The translations under genes and the position numbers were made by a program. DNA of 64,000 nt from Dallia pectoralis. Taxonomy: Eukaryota; Chordata; Actinopteri; Esociformes; Umbridae. A model generated the notes under the pieces. That model was not told the DNA's origin and ran no database searches. It saw only the letters and a program-made list of their open reading frames with translations. Where the stretch lies: assembly GCA_029465975.1 (NCBI GenBank), contig CM055737.1, positions 14,170,459-14,234,458 on the forward strand, written 5' to 3'. This document shows, piece after piece, positions 45,340 through 57,639 of the stretch; position 1 is the stretch's first letter, and the number at the start of each line of letters is the position of its first letter.

Positions 45340-46030
45340 AAAAAAATCCCGTAAAATATACGGTAAAAAACTGGCAGCTGTGGTTGCCAGAAATCTACCA
45401 TAAAAAATACGGTTGAAATGTTTTTCTGTTAACTAAAATCCTGTGAAATCTACAGAAAAAGCTGACAACTGTGGCAGAAATCTACCGTAATAAATACGGT
45501 CAAAATGTTCTTCAGTTGCGAAAATTCCGTGAAATTTACGGTAAAGAACTGACAACTGTGGCAGAAGTCTACCGTAAGAAATACGGTTGAAATGTTCTTT
45601 TGTGAGGAACGTCCTGTGAAAATTACGGTAAACAACTGATAACTGTGACAGAATTCTACTGTAAGAAAAGAAATCCAGAAAATCCTGGAAATTTTGAAAT
45701 GTTCTTTTGTTCCAGAAAATCCTGTGAAATTTACAGTAAAGAACTGATAACTGAAATCTACCGGCGGTCAAAATGTTCTTCAGTCTCCCGTAAAGAACTG
45801 AAATACAGTCGGTTGAAATGTTCTTTTTTTGTTAAACAACTGATAAGAAAATCTGTAAGAAATATGGTTGAAATGTTCTTTTGTCCAGTGAAATTTACAG
45901 TAAAGAACTGATAACTAGTCTGGAAATACAGAAAAGTCTGTGTAATTTACAGTAAAGAACTGATAACTGTGGCAGAAGTCTACCGTAAAAAAATATGTTT
46001 GAAATGTTCTTCTAATTACAGAATTCTTAA
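45340..46030. repeat. Subterminal 65-70 bp minisatellite of the CACTA-like element
   Basis: About nine decaying units with GTGAAATTTACGGTAAAGAA, CTGACAACTGTGGCAGAA, TCTACCGTAAGAAATACGG and TTGAAATGTTCTTTTGT. Confidence 0.8.
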
Positions 46031-46512
46031 AAGTGAAATGTAACATTTACAGTAGTTGCAGTTTTAGTTGCTATAAAAAATTATTCAGAACTGGTATAAA
46101 AGGAAAATACACTTTTTATTAAAATATCACAAAGTAAATACATACTTAGACCGATGGATTTAGCTTGCAGAACAAACATTTTGAATAATTCCAATCTTTA
46201 CCAGAAAGCCACACAATCAATAAACTTAAGACAGCACACCATTCTAAACAATGGATTAATGGACTCAATTTGAACTCAAGATTAACATACATGTGTTTAC
46301 AATCTTAGATGCACAAAACTTAATTGCATAATATAATGACATGAAAAACATCACTGTGCAAAAAAATATATATATATTTTAGGCACACAATGTTTTGTTG
46401 GTGGCTCAAGTCATTACTGGTATAGTACATTAGTAGAATAGAATATATTAAGTGACATTTTACCAAAAATATATATTTTATTCTATTCTACTAGTGGCAT
46501 GGTACTATAAGG

Positions 46513-46705
46513 CAGTGGTTCCCAAACCTCTCCCGGGGACCCACAGCCGTTCCATGTATTAGATGTATCCCAGAGCCAGCACACCTGAATCAACTTGTTA
46601 ACTAATTATCAAGGCCGTGGCTGTTTGATTCAGGTGAGCTAGATCAGGGCCACAACAACATTGTGAGACGGCTGGAGGTCCCCAGGAGAGGTTTGGGAAC
46701 CACTG
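46513..46705. mobile_element. hAT MITE with CAGTGGTTCCCAAACC ends
   Basis: 193 bp, near-palindromic ends CAGTGGTTCCCAAACCTCTC and the reverse complement, flanked by the 8-bp duplication CTATAAGG (46505-46512 and 46706-46713). The CAGTGGTT terminus is typical of Charlie-like hAT elements. Nested in the CACTA-like element. Confidence 0.9.
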
Positions 46706-47168
46706 CTATAAGGAATGATTTGAGCAGCCAACACCAATATAGCCTACTCAGGAGAGTACGTCAGATGTTACCTCTGGCCCTGACCACACACAACAAACAA
46801 ATGCACAGAACATCAGTTGGGGTAAAGACGCATAAAGATATGTGCAATAGTATTACAAAATATATACGCCAGAAAATAGCTCTCTAAGAGGACAAGACTT
46901 GCATTTAGGCTGAGTAGTTTTTCACATTCCAAGTCCAAGCATCTTAATCTTCTCTCCATTCATGATCAGCAAGGTCTGCTATGAGCGTAGGGACTCGGGG
47001 TTCACCGGGAGCTGTTTTTTCTTGACTCAACTTTGGTGCCTTTCTCAGGGTTTATGCTGAAGAAGCACCTTGAACAGAGATTTGAATTACTTCATTTGTT
47101 GCTAAAACAAATATATACACTGATGAATAGTTAACAAGAAAATTTAAATGATGCACACCCGAAAACAT

Positions 47169-47690
47169 TTATGAATGCCTACCTTTGCATGAACTCCAGA
47201 GTAGCAGTTCCAGTGGGTAATGAATGTTAAAACATAGTAACTGCCAAACATCATGCACACTGCAGAGATGAACGTTGAAATGTGCCGAGTTGTTAGATCC
47301 GTAGCAGGAAGATCCTACAGACAAAAAAAACAATAAAATGCCTTTGGTTTTAGTATAATTTGGAGCTTCAATCTCCGTGTGCTGACATTCACAACCAGCC
47401 ATTCTGACAATGTAACTGTAAATTAACAGTTTTATATTTTGTATTGAAGACGCTGGGAGAAGAAACTGTTTTTGTAATTTCAGATAAAATAGGCTAACAT
47501 TTCTCAAATACAAATCGTCAAAATCTTGAAACGAGCCCATTTCACTATATTCTGACACACATGTATTTGCATCTAGGTCAGCAGGACATTGCTCAGCTGA
47601 AACAGACAGTGTCTCTGATGAAGAATCGCTAATACTGTTTACAGAACAGTTCCTGTGCTTCCTAGACATATGACTGGTAAAAGAGTACAT
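47169..47690 (-). pseudogene. Fragment of a CACTA-associated zinc-finger protein
   Basis: Open frame with FTSHMSRKHRN (end of a C2H2 finger), a Ser-rich stretch, then SEYSEMGSFQDFDDLYLRNV and FYLKLQKQFLLPASSIQNI. This block pattern is, to my recollection, found in fish proteins tied to CACTA/EnSpm-type elements. From about residue 90 on, the text reads like intron. The first Met is probably within the exon rather than a true start, because AAAATGTACTCTTTTACCAG upstream looks like an acceptor. In arm 2 (about 52130-52640) the frame is destroyed. Confidence 0.5.
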
Positions 47691-48510
47691 TTTAATTCAC
47701 TTTCAAAACTTAAGTTAAGTTTTACTCATCCTGAACTCAACCAATAACCAATGCAAGATATTCTACCTAGCAATTCTTATAGCACGACATAGCCTACTGC
47801 TAGCTAAACTGCGTCACAAACGTTTGGAATCAAAGAAATCTGAGAGAATTCGTTCTTTTCCAATAAAGCTGTTACAAACCTTTATGAGTTTCAATTGAAC
47901 ATAAGATATTTCCAAAGTAGGTTTATATATTAAAAGATAAAACTTTACCGTCTAGACAGTCCACGTCAATTAGGATTTCGTGTCGGTATAAAAGTAATTT
48001 CTTCAGCTCGTGATGGTCGGTGCCTTGCTTCTTGCTAGCTGTCTGTTCCAGAAAAACCGCGCCAGGCACGTGATGCAACTTGTTGAATGCTTATTGGACA
48101 ATTCAAAAAGCAATTTACTTTAAAACATTATAACATAAAATGCTTGTTAAAAATATGTGTTCTTTATATTATGCAGCGTCGTGGCACATATTGGAAAACT
48201 GAAAAGCCAATAAAAAATAAACACTGAGCTTTTAATAATTATGCACATAAAACTATGCTTTTCAACAAGGAGTCATTACAATCATCTAATCTAATGGGAG
48301 ATCACGCAGGTGCGCTTAAGGCACTTTTTGAGGCACTTGTCCTTTGGAAAAGTACATATGCGTTTCACTTGTCCATGCACAAAAGTCTCTTGTCCGGGTA
48401 AAGATGTATTGTTTTATAACTAATTAGGTACGTGTCCCTCCGACTAACGAAGATGAGCTGTAATATTATTGTATCAACCCTGCTGGTGCTACACAGCCCT
48501 GAATGGGATA

Positions 48511-48580
48511 TCCCTGTGGAGTAGTGGTTAGTACGCTCGCCTGCGGATCCGTACTGCAGTGGTTCGATTCCCCCCCGGGC
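48511..48580 (+). other. tRNA-derived segment (SINE head or tRNA relic)
   Basis: TCCCTGTGGAGTAGTGGTTA resembles a tRNA 5' half with A box, and GGTTCGATTCC is a perfect B box about 45 nt later. The acceptor stem does not close and no clear anticodon arm forms, so it is not a working tRNA. The matching place in arm 2 (about 51440-51500) is heavily altered. Confidence 0.5.
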
Positions 48581-49158
48581 CTTACTTTAATAATATAGGT
48601 AACAATTTTAACATTTTTTTATTTGTTTCATAAAACATGAACACAATTTCTGATATTTAACTATGTGCATTTAACCGATACCAATGCTACTAGGGACAGC
48701 AAAAATACCAGTCCGGCGGTGTAGCCTTTTTTCTTGCAGCGCCTCTAAATGATGATTCTTCTATTGTTGAGAATAGCTTGTTTTATCAGATAAACCTCAC
48801 TTTGCAGCTGGCTAAATTAGTCTACATTTATTCTAGCCAGCTAGACACATTTTAACTATACAGAAGCACCCCACAGAAATAAACATACTGTACTGAAAAC
48901 GATTTGCCTAAGAAGTATTTATTCGTAAACACAGAGATATACCGTTCAAGGGTTTTGTGTACTTTACTGTTGTTTTTACAGTAAAATTATGTAATTTTTA
49001 CAACGCACTAATGCTAAAGTTACCAAACTTTCTTGTATTTAAATTAACGTTACTTATCTGTTAATTCTACAGTTTATTCATGTTATAATATAAACAGTTT
49101 TTTACCGTTGCTACTTTACAGTCTTTCACCGTTAAAATTACGTATTTTTTTTACAGTG

Positions 49159-49786
49159 CAGAAATTGAGGAACAGCTATGTTCATGCACAACAGGGTAAG
49201 TGAATATAATCTAATAATTGTAAATCAAGCAGCTTATCCACACATCTTGTTTGAATTAGTGAGATCACATGAACTTCAACTTAACGTTATGGAACCGATT
49301 TAAGCGCGGCTGATAAGTTGGGTTCAATCAAGTCAGGTTTTGGACTTTAATCCCCGCTTTTCTAAGCACCCTTTATGGAACACCCCTGCGGACATTATAA
49401 AGACTTCTTGGGCAGGTTCTAAAGACCTTTTGAACTTAGATGTGTAATGTACACAGTTACTACTGAGATATAATGTTTGAAATGTACATGATGCCAGTGA
49501 ACAGGTTGCTGGGGGAAAAAATGCATGTATTTTATTATTATTATTTTTTTCCACTTTGTAAAGCGCATTGAATGGCTTCTATGTATGAATTGTGCTGTAT
49601 AAGTAAACGTACTTGCTTGCGCTGTATATAACTTTGTTGTATTTGTATTTGATAATATCTTGTAGTAAATATCGACTTGATACCTGTTATTTTTTATAAA
49701 GTTATCGGAGAAATATGTCAAATTAAAAGCTATAGGGTCCTACCAACCCCATTTAACTTTGCATACCTGCTGAAAAAAAATCTTAG
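49159..49786. other. Inner part of arm 1
   Basis: Matches arm 2 in inverted order to about 49730. Nothing coding is seen before the exon-like frame. Confidence 0.5.
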
Positions 49787-49977
49787 GAGAAACTCTGAAT
49801 GCATTGCTCTCGAGAGGTTTCTAAACATGATTTCTGTCTACTTCCACAGTCTGGAAGACTGGCCGGAATTGGAAGAGCTCAAACAGTTTATTCCCAATGT
49901 TGAGTTTAAGCCCGTTCTGGAAATTCAAAAGTTGATAACCTACGATCTGCAACGATTCAAGGAATTTCGAAGTAAAG
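49787..49977 (+). CDS. Lone exon-like open frame at the centre of the inverted duplication
   Basis: 191 bp between an acceptor (AAAAAATCTTAG) and a strong donor (AAAG|GTAAGC). It codes for about 63 residues with ordinary globular composition: ECIALERFLNMISVYF, LEDWPELEELKQFIPNVEF and YDLQRFKEFRSK. It sits in the unpaired loop of the duplication. I do not recognise the protein; no neighbouring exon was found within the window. It may be one exon of a host gene or of another mobile element. Confidence 0.45.
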
Positions 49978-50424
49978 GTAAGCTTATTCTTCATTCAATT
50001 AGAGATTTGTGTTTTTTGTCTGTGGGACAAGCAGAGCACTAGATATGTCATTGTCTTCAGTCAAAATGAATAAAGCCATCAACACAAAATTAATTGTCAT
50101 TTTTGAACAGTTAAACCTCTGGACACCAAACTAGCTTTGTTTTATGTGTTTAGGCTTTGCCAACTCAACGTTCTAAAATATTGTTTGTTTATAAATGTTT
50201 ATTGATAACAATTGTATTATTTATCTTATTTTCATAATTGGTTTTTATAACCCCTCCATAATCAGACCTTATTTGTTTCACATGTTTATGCTATCCAACC
50301 TTTGAATGTTTAAATGGGTGTGAACTATGATTATATTAACTTTACTAATTAGCATGCACATAATATGGCAAGCAAGCAAGTTTATAAGATGATAGAATGC
50401 TGTTTTTGTTGACTTTGATATGAC
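49978..50424. other. Loop of the inverted duplication, no gene
   Basis: A+T-rich unpaired sequence following the lone exon; no counterpart in arm 1. Confidence 0.5.
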
Positions 50425-50911
50425 TGGTGAATGTGAGATCTGAGTATCACAGCAACTATAACACAATTTGTGCTTCTCCGACCTTTCATAACAGTATCAG
50501 GGTATTTGAATTATTATCAAACTCTAAACTCCCCAACAAAGTTGCATACACCCTTGCAACCTGGTCTTTCATAAATCAAATGCGCTTTTACAAGTGGAAA
50601 AGAATGTGTGTAAAGATGTGCATTTGCCAACAAATAAATATTTCAAACGATATCAGTAACTGTGTACATTACACATCTAGGATCAAAGGGCAGAGACCTG
50701 CCCAGAAGTGCACGCCAATAGAACCCATGAGGGAACCCAACTAGCGAGGAGTGCAAAACCTGGCGATTGAGCCCAACTTATCAGCAGCTAAGCCACATGG
50801 ACAAGTTGGCGTTCTGTGATCTCACTAATTCAAGCAAGGTGTGGATAAGCGCATTTACAGCCAGATTATATTCGCTGCCCTGTGCATGAACACTGTAATT
50901 CTCAATTTCTG

Positions 50912-53900
50912 CACTGTAAAAAAATACGTAATTTTGTGGTAAATAGTAACAGCGATAAAACTGTTTATGTTATAGCATGGAAATAAACTGTAAATTGCTG
51001 AATAGTAACTTCGTTAATTTAAATACAGAAAGTTTTGTAACACAACGTTAAAGTACATAATTTAGCCAAAACAACAGTAGAAATACCTGCAAAAACCCTT
51101 GAGTGTTATAATTTCTGATCAAATAAGCTTCTTGGGCAAATGGATTTTTCAGTACAGTATTTCTGTGGAGATAACTTCTGTATAGTTAAAATGTCTAGCT
51201 GGCTAGAGGCAAATGTAGACTAATTTAACCAGCTACAAAAATGAGTTTATCTGATAAAACAAGCTATTCTCAACAATGAAGAATCATCATTGAAAGCACT
51301 TTGCAAGCTGCGCCGGACAATATTTTTGCTGTCCTAACGTGGTATCGGTCAAATACATGAACAAATATCGTGTGTTCATATTTTATGAAACAAACAAAAA
51401 TGTTAGTAGTACCTATATTATTAAAAACGTACGTCTGTCGCGGAGCAGCATTACTATCACTTTACTCACACAGAGGCCTTCAGGAACGTGGCAGGTGATG
51501 CAATGTGTGCAGCTCGTTAGTCGAGGATGCATTACCTGAGTAGTTAGCAAAACAATGCATCTTTACCCGGACAAACTGTGCGTGGACAGAATGGCGCCTT
51601 ATGTACTTTCCAAAGAAAGGACAGAGTGCCTCAAAAAGTGCCTAGGGAAATCTCCCGATGGGTGATGGATTGACTCCTTGATTAACATGGTTTAATGTGC
51701 ATAGTATTAAAGCTCAGTGTTATTGGCTTTCGATTTTCAATAGTGCCATGACTACCTGCAAAGAACACATATTTTAACAAGCATTTTATGTTATAATGTT
51801 TTAAAACTTTGAGAAATTGTCAATAAGCTTTCAGCAAGTTGCATCACGTGCCTGGCGCCAATTACTACTGGAGACAGACAGCTAGCAGAAAGCAGGCACC
51901 GCTCAGCGGCTGAAGAAATTACTTTTTATACCGGCACGAGATCCTGAGGTGGCGTGGATGATAATCTTTTGTATATAAACCTAGCACTGGATATCTTATG
52001 TTCAATTGAGCTCATAAAGGTTTGTAACATTGGAAAGAATCTGTTTCTTCCAAGCACGTTGTGGCCAGCAGTAGGCTATGTAGGTGCTATAAGTGCTAGG
52101 TAGAATATCTTACATTGGTGTGTGGTTGAGTTCAGGATAGTAAAACTTAACTGAGTTTGAGGAAGGCCAAATAATACTCTTTACCAACAATATCTAGGAA
52201 GCACAGGAACTGTTCTGTAAACGATTCTTCATCCAGAGACACTGTCTGTTTCAGCTGAGCAATGTCACTGCTGACCCTGATCTGAGTGTGTCAGGAGTAT
52301 AGTGAAGTGAGCGTTTGGGCACGGCGACCAGCCTATTTTATCTGAGTACAAAACGGACGCTTCTCCCAGCTACAAGGCGTAAGGCTGTTGAATTTTGCAG
52401 TTGCTCGGGAATGGCTGATTCAGCATGAGATGGTCAGCACAGGGTGGCTCCCAGGTATACTGGAAGCCAAGGCTGTGTTTTTTGTCTGTAGAGATGCTCA
52501 CATGCCGGATCACAACTCACATTTCAGCATTCATCTGCAGTGTGCATGATGTTTGGCAGTTTATGTTTTAACATTTACCCACTGGAACTGCCTCTGAGTT
52601 CATGCAGGCAGGCATTCATAAATGTTTTAGATTGTGCATATTAAATTTTCTTGGTAACTATTCATCCGAATATTCTATACTGTTTTAGCAACAAACAATG
52701 ACTCTGAGTGGCTTTCTTCAGGCACCAAAGGCCGAGTCAGAAAAAAACAGCTCAGTGAGCCAATCCCTAAATAGCAGACCTTACTGATATGAATGGAAAG
52801 CAAGATGCTTTGAACAGGGTGAAAGGCTACTCAGCCTAAATGCAGAATGCCTCTCTTAGAAAACTATTTTCTGGCGTATATATTACAACAATACTTTATT
52901 ACTGTCTTTAGTCTTTTTGGCTGTGTTCTGTGCATTGTTTGTTGTGTGATCAGGCCAGAGGCTGGCCGTACTCTCAGTAGGCTCTGATATGTGTTGGCTG
53001 CTCAAATCATTCCTTATAGCAGTGGTTCCCAAACCTCTCCTGGGGACCTCCCGGCCGTCTCACAATGTGTTGTGGCCTGATCTAGCTCACCTGAATCAGG
53101 CAGCCACGGCCTGACGGTGGTTAGCTGCGTGATTCAGGTGCTCTGGTACATCTGGCCGCATGGAGGCAGGTCCCGGAGAGGACTGGGAACCACTGCCTTA
53201 TAGTACCATGCCACTGTAGTAGAATAGAATAAAATATATATTTGGACGAAAATATTTCATATTCTACTAATGTACTGCTACCAATATTGAGCCAACAAAA
53301 CATTGTGTGCCTAAAATATATATATTTTTGCACAGCATGTCATTATATGCAATTGAATAAACAAACACATATTTGTGTTGTCTTGAGTTCAAATTGTCAG
53401 TAATCATTGTTTAAGAATGTCTTAAGTTTATTGATTGTGTGGCTTTCTGTGCAGGTGGAATTATTCAAATATTTGTTCTGCAGCTAAATCGATCTAATAT
53501 CATTTACTTTGTGATATTTTAATAAAGTGTGTTCCTTTACATACAGTTCTGAATATTTTATAACCTTTAAAACTGCAACTACTGCTCAAATATTACGACA
53601 GAGTGTAATTAGAAGAACATTTCAAACATGATAGGCTTCTGCCACAGTTGCTCAGTTCTTTACTGTAAATTACACAGGATTTTCTGAACAAAGAACATTT
53701 CGACTGTGATGCAGTACTGCCACGGTGTCGGATATTCTTTACTGGGATTTCTGGACAAAGCACCAGCCATATTTCTTACAGTAAATGTCACAGTTATCAG
53801 TTGTTAATATTTTCACGGGGCGTCCCTCCTGAAAGAACATTTCAGCCGTATTTCTTACGATGAACCCTCTGCAGTTGTCAGTTCTTTTACCGTAAATTTC

Positions 53901-54035
53901 ATGTACAACTTCTTTTTGAGTTGACTGTTTCTCATTGTACGGTAGATTTCTGCCACGGTCGGCACTGCCAACAGATTTCACCCAGGATTGGCTGAAAACA
54001 TTCAGCAGTATATTCAAAACCACATGCACAGTATA
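50912..54035 (+). mobile_element. CACTA-like element in arm 2 (inverted, decayed copy)
   Basis: Begins CACTGTAAAAAAATACGTAA; the other end is degenerate (near GCACAGTATATTTG at 54030). Subterminal ACAGTAAA/TACCGTAAA motifs are still visible at 53640-53950. Confidence 0.6.
53020..53195. mobile_element. hAT MITE in arm 2
   Basis: CAGTGGTTCCCAAACC ends with 8-bp flanks CCTTATAG on both sides, the inverted equivalent of CTATAAGG in arm 1. Same insertion event as 46513-46705, shorter by 17 bp. Confidence 0.85.
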
Positions 54036-54944
54036 TTTGCGAGTTTACGTGTATTTTCCACTTGTGGACAGCGTGGCACGCGCTAGCGCTGAATTGACAG
54101 CTTCAATTTTAAAAAGACATTATTCTCTAATTGATTGCATATATTGTGGCGGTGGATCTTCCAGCTCCTGGGCAGCCCCTTTGTCTTATGCTGAGTACCT
54201 GTTTGCCAAATCTCTCATTGAAATGTCTGGTCACTGCAGCTCAGGCGTGCCGAACTTTGCAGCAACTGGGAGGTATTGGCAGAAAAGGGCTCAGTGAGTT
54301 GAGTGTCTGCGTCTTGGAGTTATAACGTTGTTTGATAAGCGTGGAAAAATCGGTATGTGGACATTCACACTAGTAAATACATCAAAAAAGTGTGTTAATG
54401 CAAGATATCTTCAAGCGGCATGACTATATAACTGCGGGCTTCCCTGCGGTATTGCAGCGAAACGTGGAAGTCGATCTTGGAAGTTCAGCTGTTGTCGTGT
54501 CTGTGAGTGAAGTTTTGTGACTGTGTAAAAATCGTGGTATGTGAACCCAGCAGAGAATAGTTCTGAGGTTCAAACAGTGTTTGGATTTTCTGAATTGTAT
54601 TTTTCTTTATAGGTCCTTGATGAAACATTGTTGTGCACTGTCTTCATTAGCTCGAAATTCAGGAGCAACCTGTTGTCTTGCACTGTGTGCACTGTCAGAC
54701 CTTCCTTTTCAGTAAAAGTGGATATTAATGCTTTTTATTTTATCCTCAATTATCGAAAGAGTAATAAACAGATAAATAGTTATAAAGAACTCAATGGTCA
54801 GTTTCAACCCTACCAACCCTACAGGCCAGGCAAAAAGCCCTTGGAGAAGATGGAGATTAGCGATAGTGGGTGACTAATTGGCTGGACAGCTGCAGACAGG
54901 GGTGAACACTAGATGCTGGGACTGAAAGTTGAAATGGAATAATG

Positions 54945-55215
54945 AATTATTATTAGGATTCCTCCGTCGAGATGAGCCTATTTGTTACTGTTAGTATTCT
55001 GTATATTAGGATTCCTTTATCAGGAGGGAAACTATTGTGTTAGTATTCTTATTATAAAATCTCTTGTCAGGAGAAACCTGTGTTGTTAGTATTAAATATT
55101 AAAATTTCCTCAGAAAGGAAACCTATTGTTACTGTTAGTATTCTTGTGTGGACATCTGCATCGAGAGAAACCCTATTGTTACTGTTAGTATTCTTATTAT
55201 TAGGATTCTCAGTCA
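54945..55215. repeat. Decayed minisatellite in arm 2
   Basis: Inverted version of the array at 43985-44275: TTACTGTTAGTATTCTTATT with TCAGGAGGAAACC variants, about five units, with many indels. Confidence 0.75.
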
Positions 55216-56865
55216 GCGCGGCTGTGAGCATACGCAATCAGGTTTGTGCCATGCCTACACCCAAGGGTGGCCCCAAGCTACTTTTCAGACGATTCAGTAT
55301 TCATTCATTTATTTAGTATTCAAACCAACTATCAAAACCATAATACAGTATTCTGAAGCTTTGTTTTGTAACTCTTTGCCTGAATATTTAATAATATTTA
55401 CTAATATATTAGACAAACTGATAATATTTAGCACATTTAAACATATGGTGTCAAAAGGCATCTGTGTCTATGCTAACCAAGCACTGAAGTTCCCTTTTCT
55501 GGACAGATTTTGATATGAAATACTTCGATATTGAGCCTGTTTAACCACCCTGTCAAATCTAAGTTCTGGCATCAATCTGTGCTGCATGAAGCGTTTGAAA
55601 ACAAAAAACTCAATATAATTTGCCTCCTCGCTGATGTCCGTTGAAAAGACAAAGTTTGTGTAATGATCCACAAATATTGATGTCAGAAACATATATCTTC
55701 ACTATGAATTAATTAGCAAAAAATCTACATGTGATTTTCTGGATTTTCATTTGTATCTCATGGTGCATGTGATGAAGTTACAGGCCTCTATCTCAGAAGT
55801 GGGAAGACTGCACCAGTGGTGGCTGACTTGTCTTTTTGTCACTGCTCGTCTGTGTTCCATAGGGTCTGTTGGTTGAATGAACTGTGCATGTTTTGGGAAC
55901 AACTGACAATAAAATGATCATTATATATAGTTTCAATCGAAACACAACAAAAACCACAAACAACAGCCTCACAAAACAAATGACTCAAATGCTATCGCAC
56001 TTCTTCTTGACATTTCGGCTGTTAAATAATGTGTTGCCTACTGCATGCTCAATTTGCAAAAATAAAATGTAATTTAAATCTTTACCAAGTGACAGAGTAC
56101 GTGGTGCAAGTGAGCTGCTCCAAGTGGATTTATTCAAGCGGGTGCCTCAAAAGTAATGTCAAGCCCTGAATCTATTATGAGGAGACCTCCACATAACAGT
56201 TTTTACACATGTTTAAGAATCTCAAAATTAATATTGATATGCAATATTCTGTTGTGCTCACAATATCACGACTGTCAGCTAGTGCACCTACATGCGTGTG
56301 CTGGAACTTTCTGGAGTATTCTTTTATTTATACAAAAGTAGGTGTTAAATGAATGTATATAGTGTTTGCCTGTTTGATAAGGTGAAGATTTTGATAGGTA
56401 AGAATGACGAATCAACTATTACTACTGCTGTTGTGCCAACATGATTGAGAATCAAAATCAAATGTCTCATGTGTTTTATGAGTATTCATTATGGATCCTA
56501 TTTTTCCTTCTGTTGGTTGGCACCCACACATTTGCTAAGTTACAGTTACAGATGATCATGTGAACTATTATTTCAGAAATACACGTTACACTCCTACCTC
56601 CGTTTCCTTATGGAAAAAGAAATACGCGCAGAAACAGGTGTTTTACTGAATCTGCTCATATATATGTATATGTATATATATATATACATATATATTATGA
56701 TTTTAAAATTGGGCATATTTTAATCGGGAGAACCTACTCTTCTAAATAAGTATGATGACCGGTAACTGCCATGGCAACTGGGCACCCATTGAACTCTGAG
56801 TATAATTGAAGGAGAATGCCCCTTCAGCGGAACCTCAGCTTTCCTAATAGATCACGGTGCCGGGC

Positions 56866-57639
56866 CATATCGGCACACCTAGTCAGCGTGGGTCTGTTAG
56901 GGCATGGTGAGAAAAAGAGCAGGGTACTCAAGGGTATATTTTACCTGGATTGATGTTACATTCAGCAGGCTGGCATAAGACTATAAAGTTTAGCGAGCTC
57001 CATGATAAATCAGACACTTGCTACAGAGAAATAGCCTGAAGCAGAATGCTCACAAAGCAACTGTAAGCGCACTGGCTCCACATGGCGACCAGATGTTTAC
57101 ATGGGAGCAGTCATGTGAGACTACGTGCTCAAAATAAAAAGCCGACTCATGTTATATCAGGGTAGGAGGCGTTTGTGTTAGATTGGCCATTAGTGGCGGT
57201 TGTATTCAATACATTCTTATCAATACATTTCTATGGGCAGCAAGCTTCCCAGCAATAACTATGCAGAGAGGTGTTGTTAGCACGACTGATAGCACTACAT
57301 GCACCCTATTCATAGACTCCGTATATTCAATGGTTTAGGTGCTATAACAGCAACATCAGTGAGACACTGGTGTTGCAAGTATTATAAAAACCAAACATAG
57401 CGTTCACAAACTCATCAGTAAACTATTGTGTACAGTAACGTTTAGTTAAATGGCGTAAGCTACTTGAAAAACATCCGAGGTCATGGATTTGTCTAAATGC
57501 GTGACCGAACAACTGTGCTCGGCCTATAATTTATTGAATTGGTTAAGAAATTATGCCTCTGCAAATATATTTAGGAAAATATCTGTACAGGTAAAACAAG
57601 TTTGAAGTAAAAAATCTATAAGTGTTGTGTGATGAGGCA
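56866..57639. other. No gene recognised
   Basis: Sequence beyond the end of arm 2. Its possible counterpart left of arm 1 would lie in the gap. No motif is supported. Confidence 0.4.

Larger units (their letters stand above)
45333..49158 (-). mobile_element. CACTA/EnSpm-like element in arm 1
   Basis: Ends CACTGTAAAAAAAATCCCG and TACGTATTTTTTTTACAGTG form inverted CACTG termini. Both ends carry many TACGGTAAA / ACAGTAAA motifs, as CACTA elements do. The interior has a MITE, a zinc-finger-like coding fragment and a tRNA-like segment. The flanking triplets (ACA and CAG) do not match, so the target duplication is unproven. The same element is in arm 2 (50912 to about 54035), so it predates the duplication. 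The full transposase is missing. Confidence 0.65.
41735..49730 (+). repeat. Large inverted duplication, arm 1
   Basis: Its reverse complement is found, block by block and in order, at 50425-56865. Matched landmarks: 41745 (GAAAGCTGAGGTTC) with about 56845; the minisatellite at 44000 with 55200; the MITE at 46513 with 53195; the CACTA right end at 49158 with 50912; AGATGTGTAATGTACACAG at 49438 with 50685. Identity looks like 75-90 percent with many indels, and arm 1 is longer by about 1.5 kb. Confidence 0.85.
50425..56865 (-). repeat. Large inverted duplication, arm 2
   Basis: Inverted, diverged and shorter copy of 41735-49730. It contains the inverted CACTA-like element (50912 to about 54035), its MITE (53020-53195, with CCTTATAG on both sides), the decayed minisatellite (about 54945-55215) and the outer TA-rich region (56650-56700). 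It lacks the 381-bp insertion of arm 1. All frames that matched arm 1 ORFs are broken here. Confidence 0.85.

Noticed and set aside
41735..56865. Hairpin read (adapter-missing) artefact as the sole explanation of the inverted duplication
   Set aside because: The arms differ by a clean insertion with target duplication, and the centre has an unpaired loop of about 0.7 kb; a simple read-back artefact would give neither. A misjoin of different loci remains possible.
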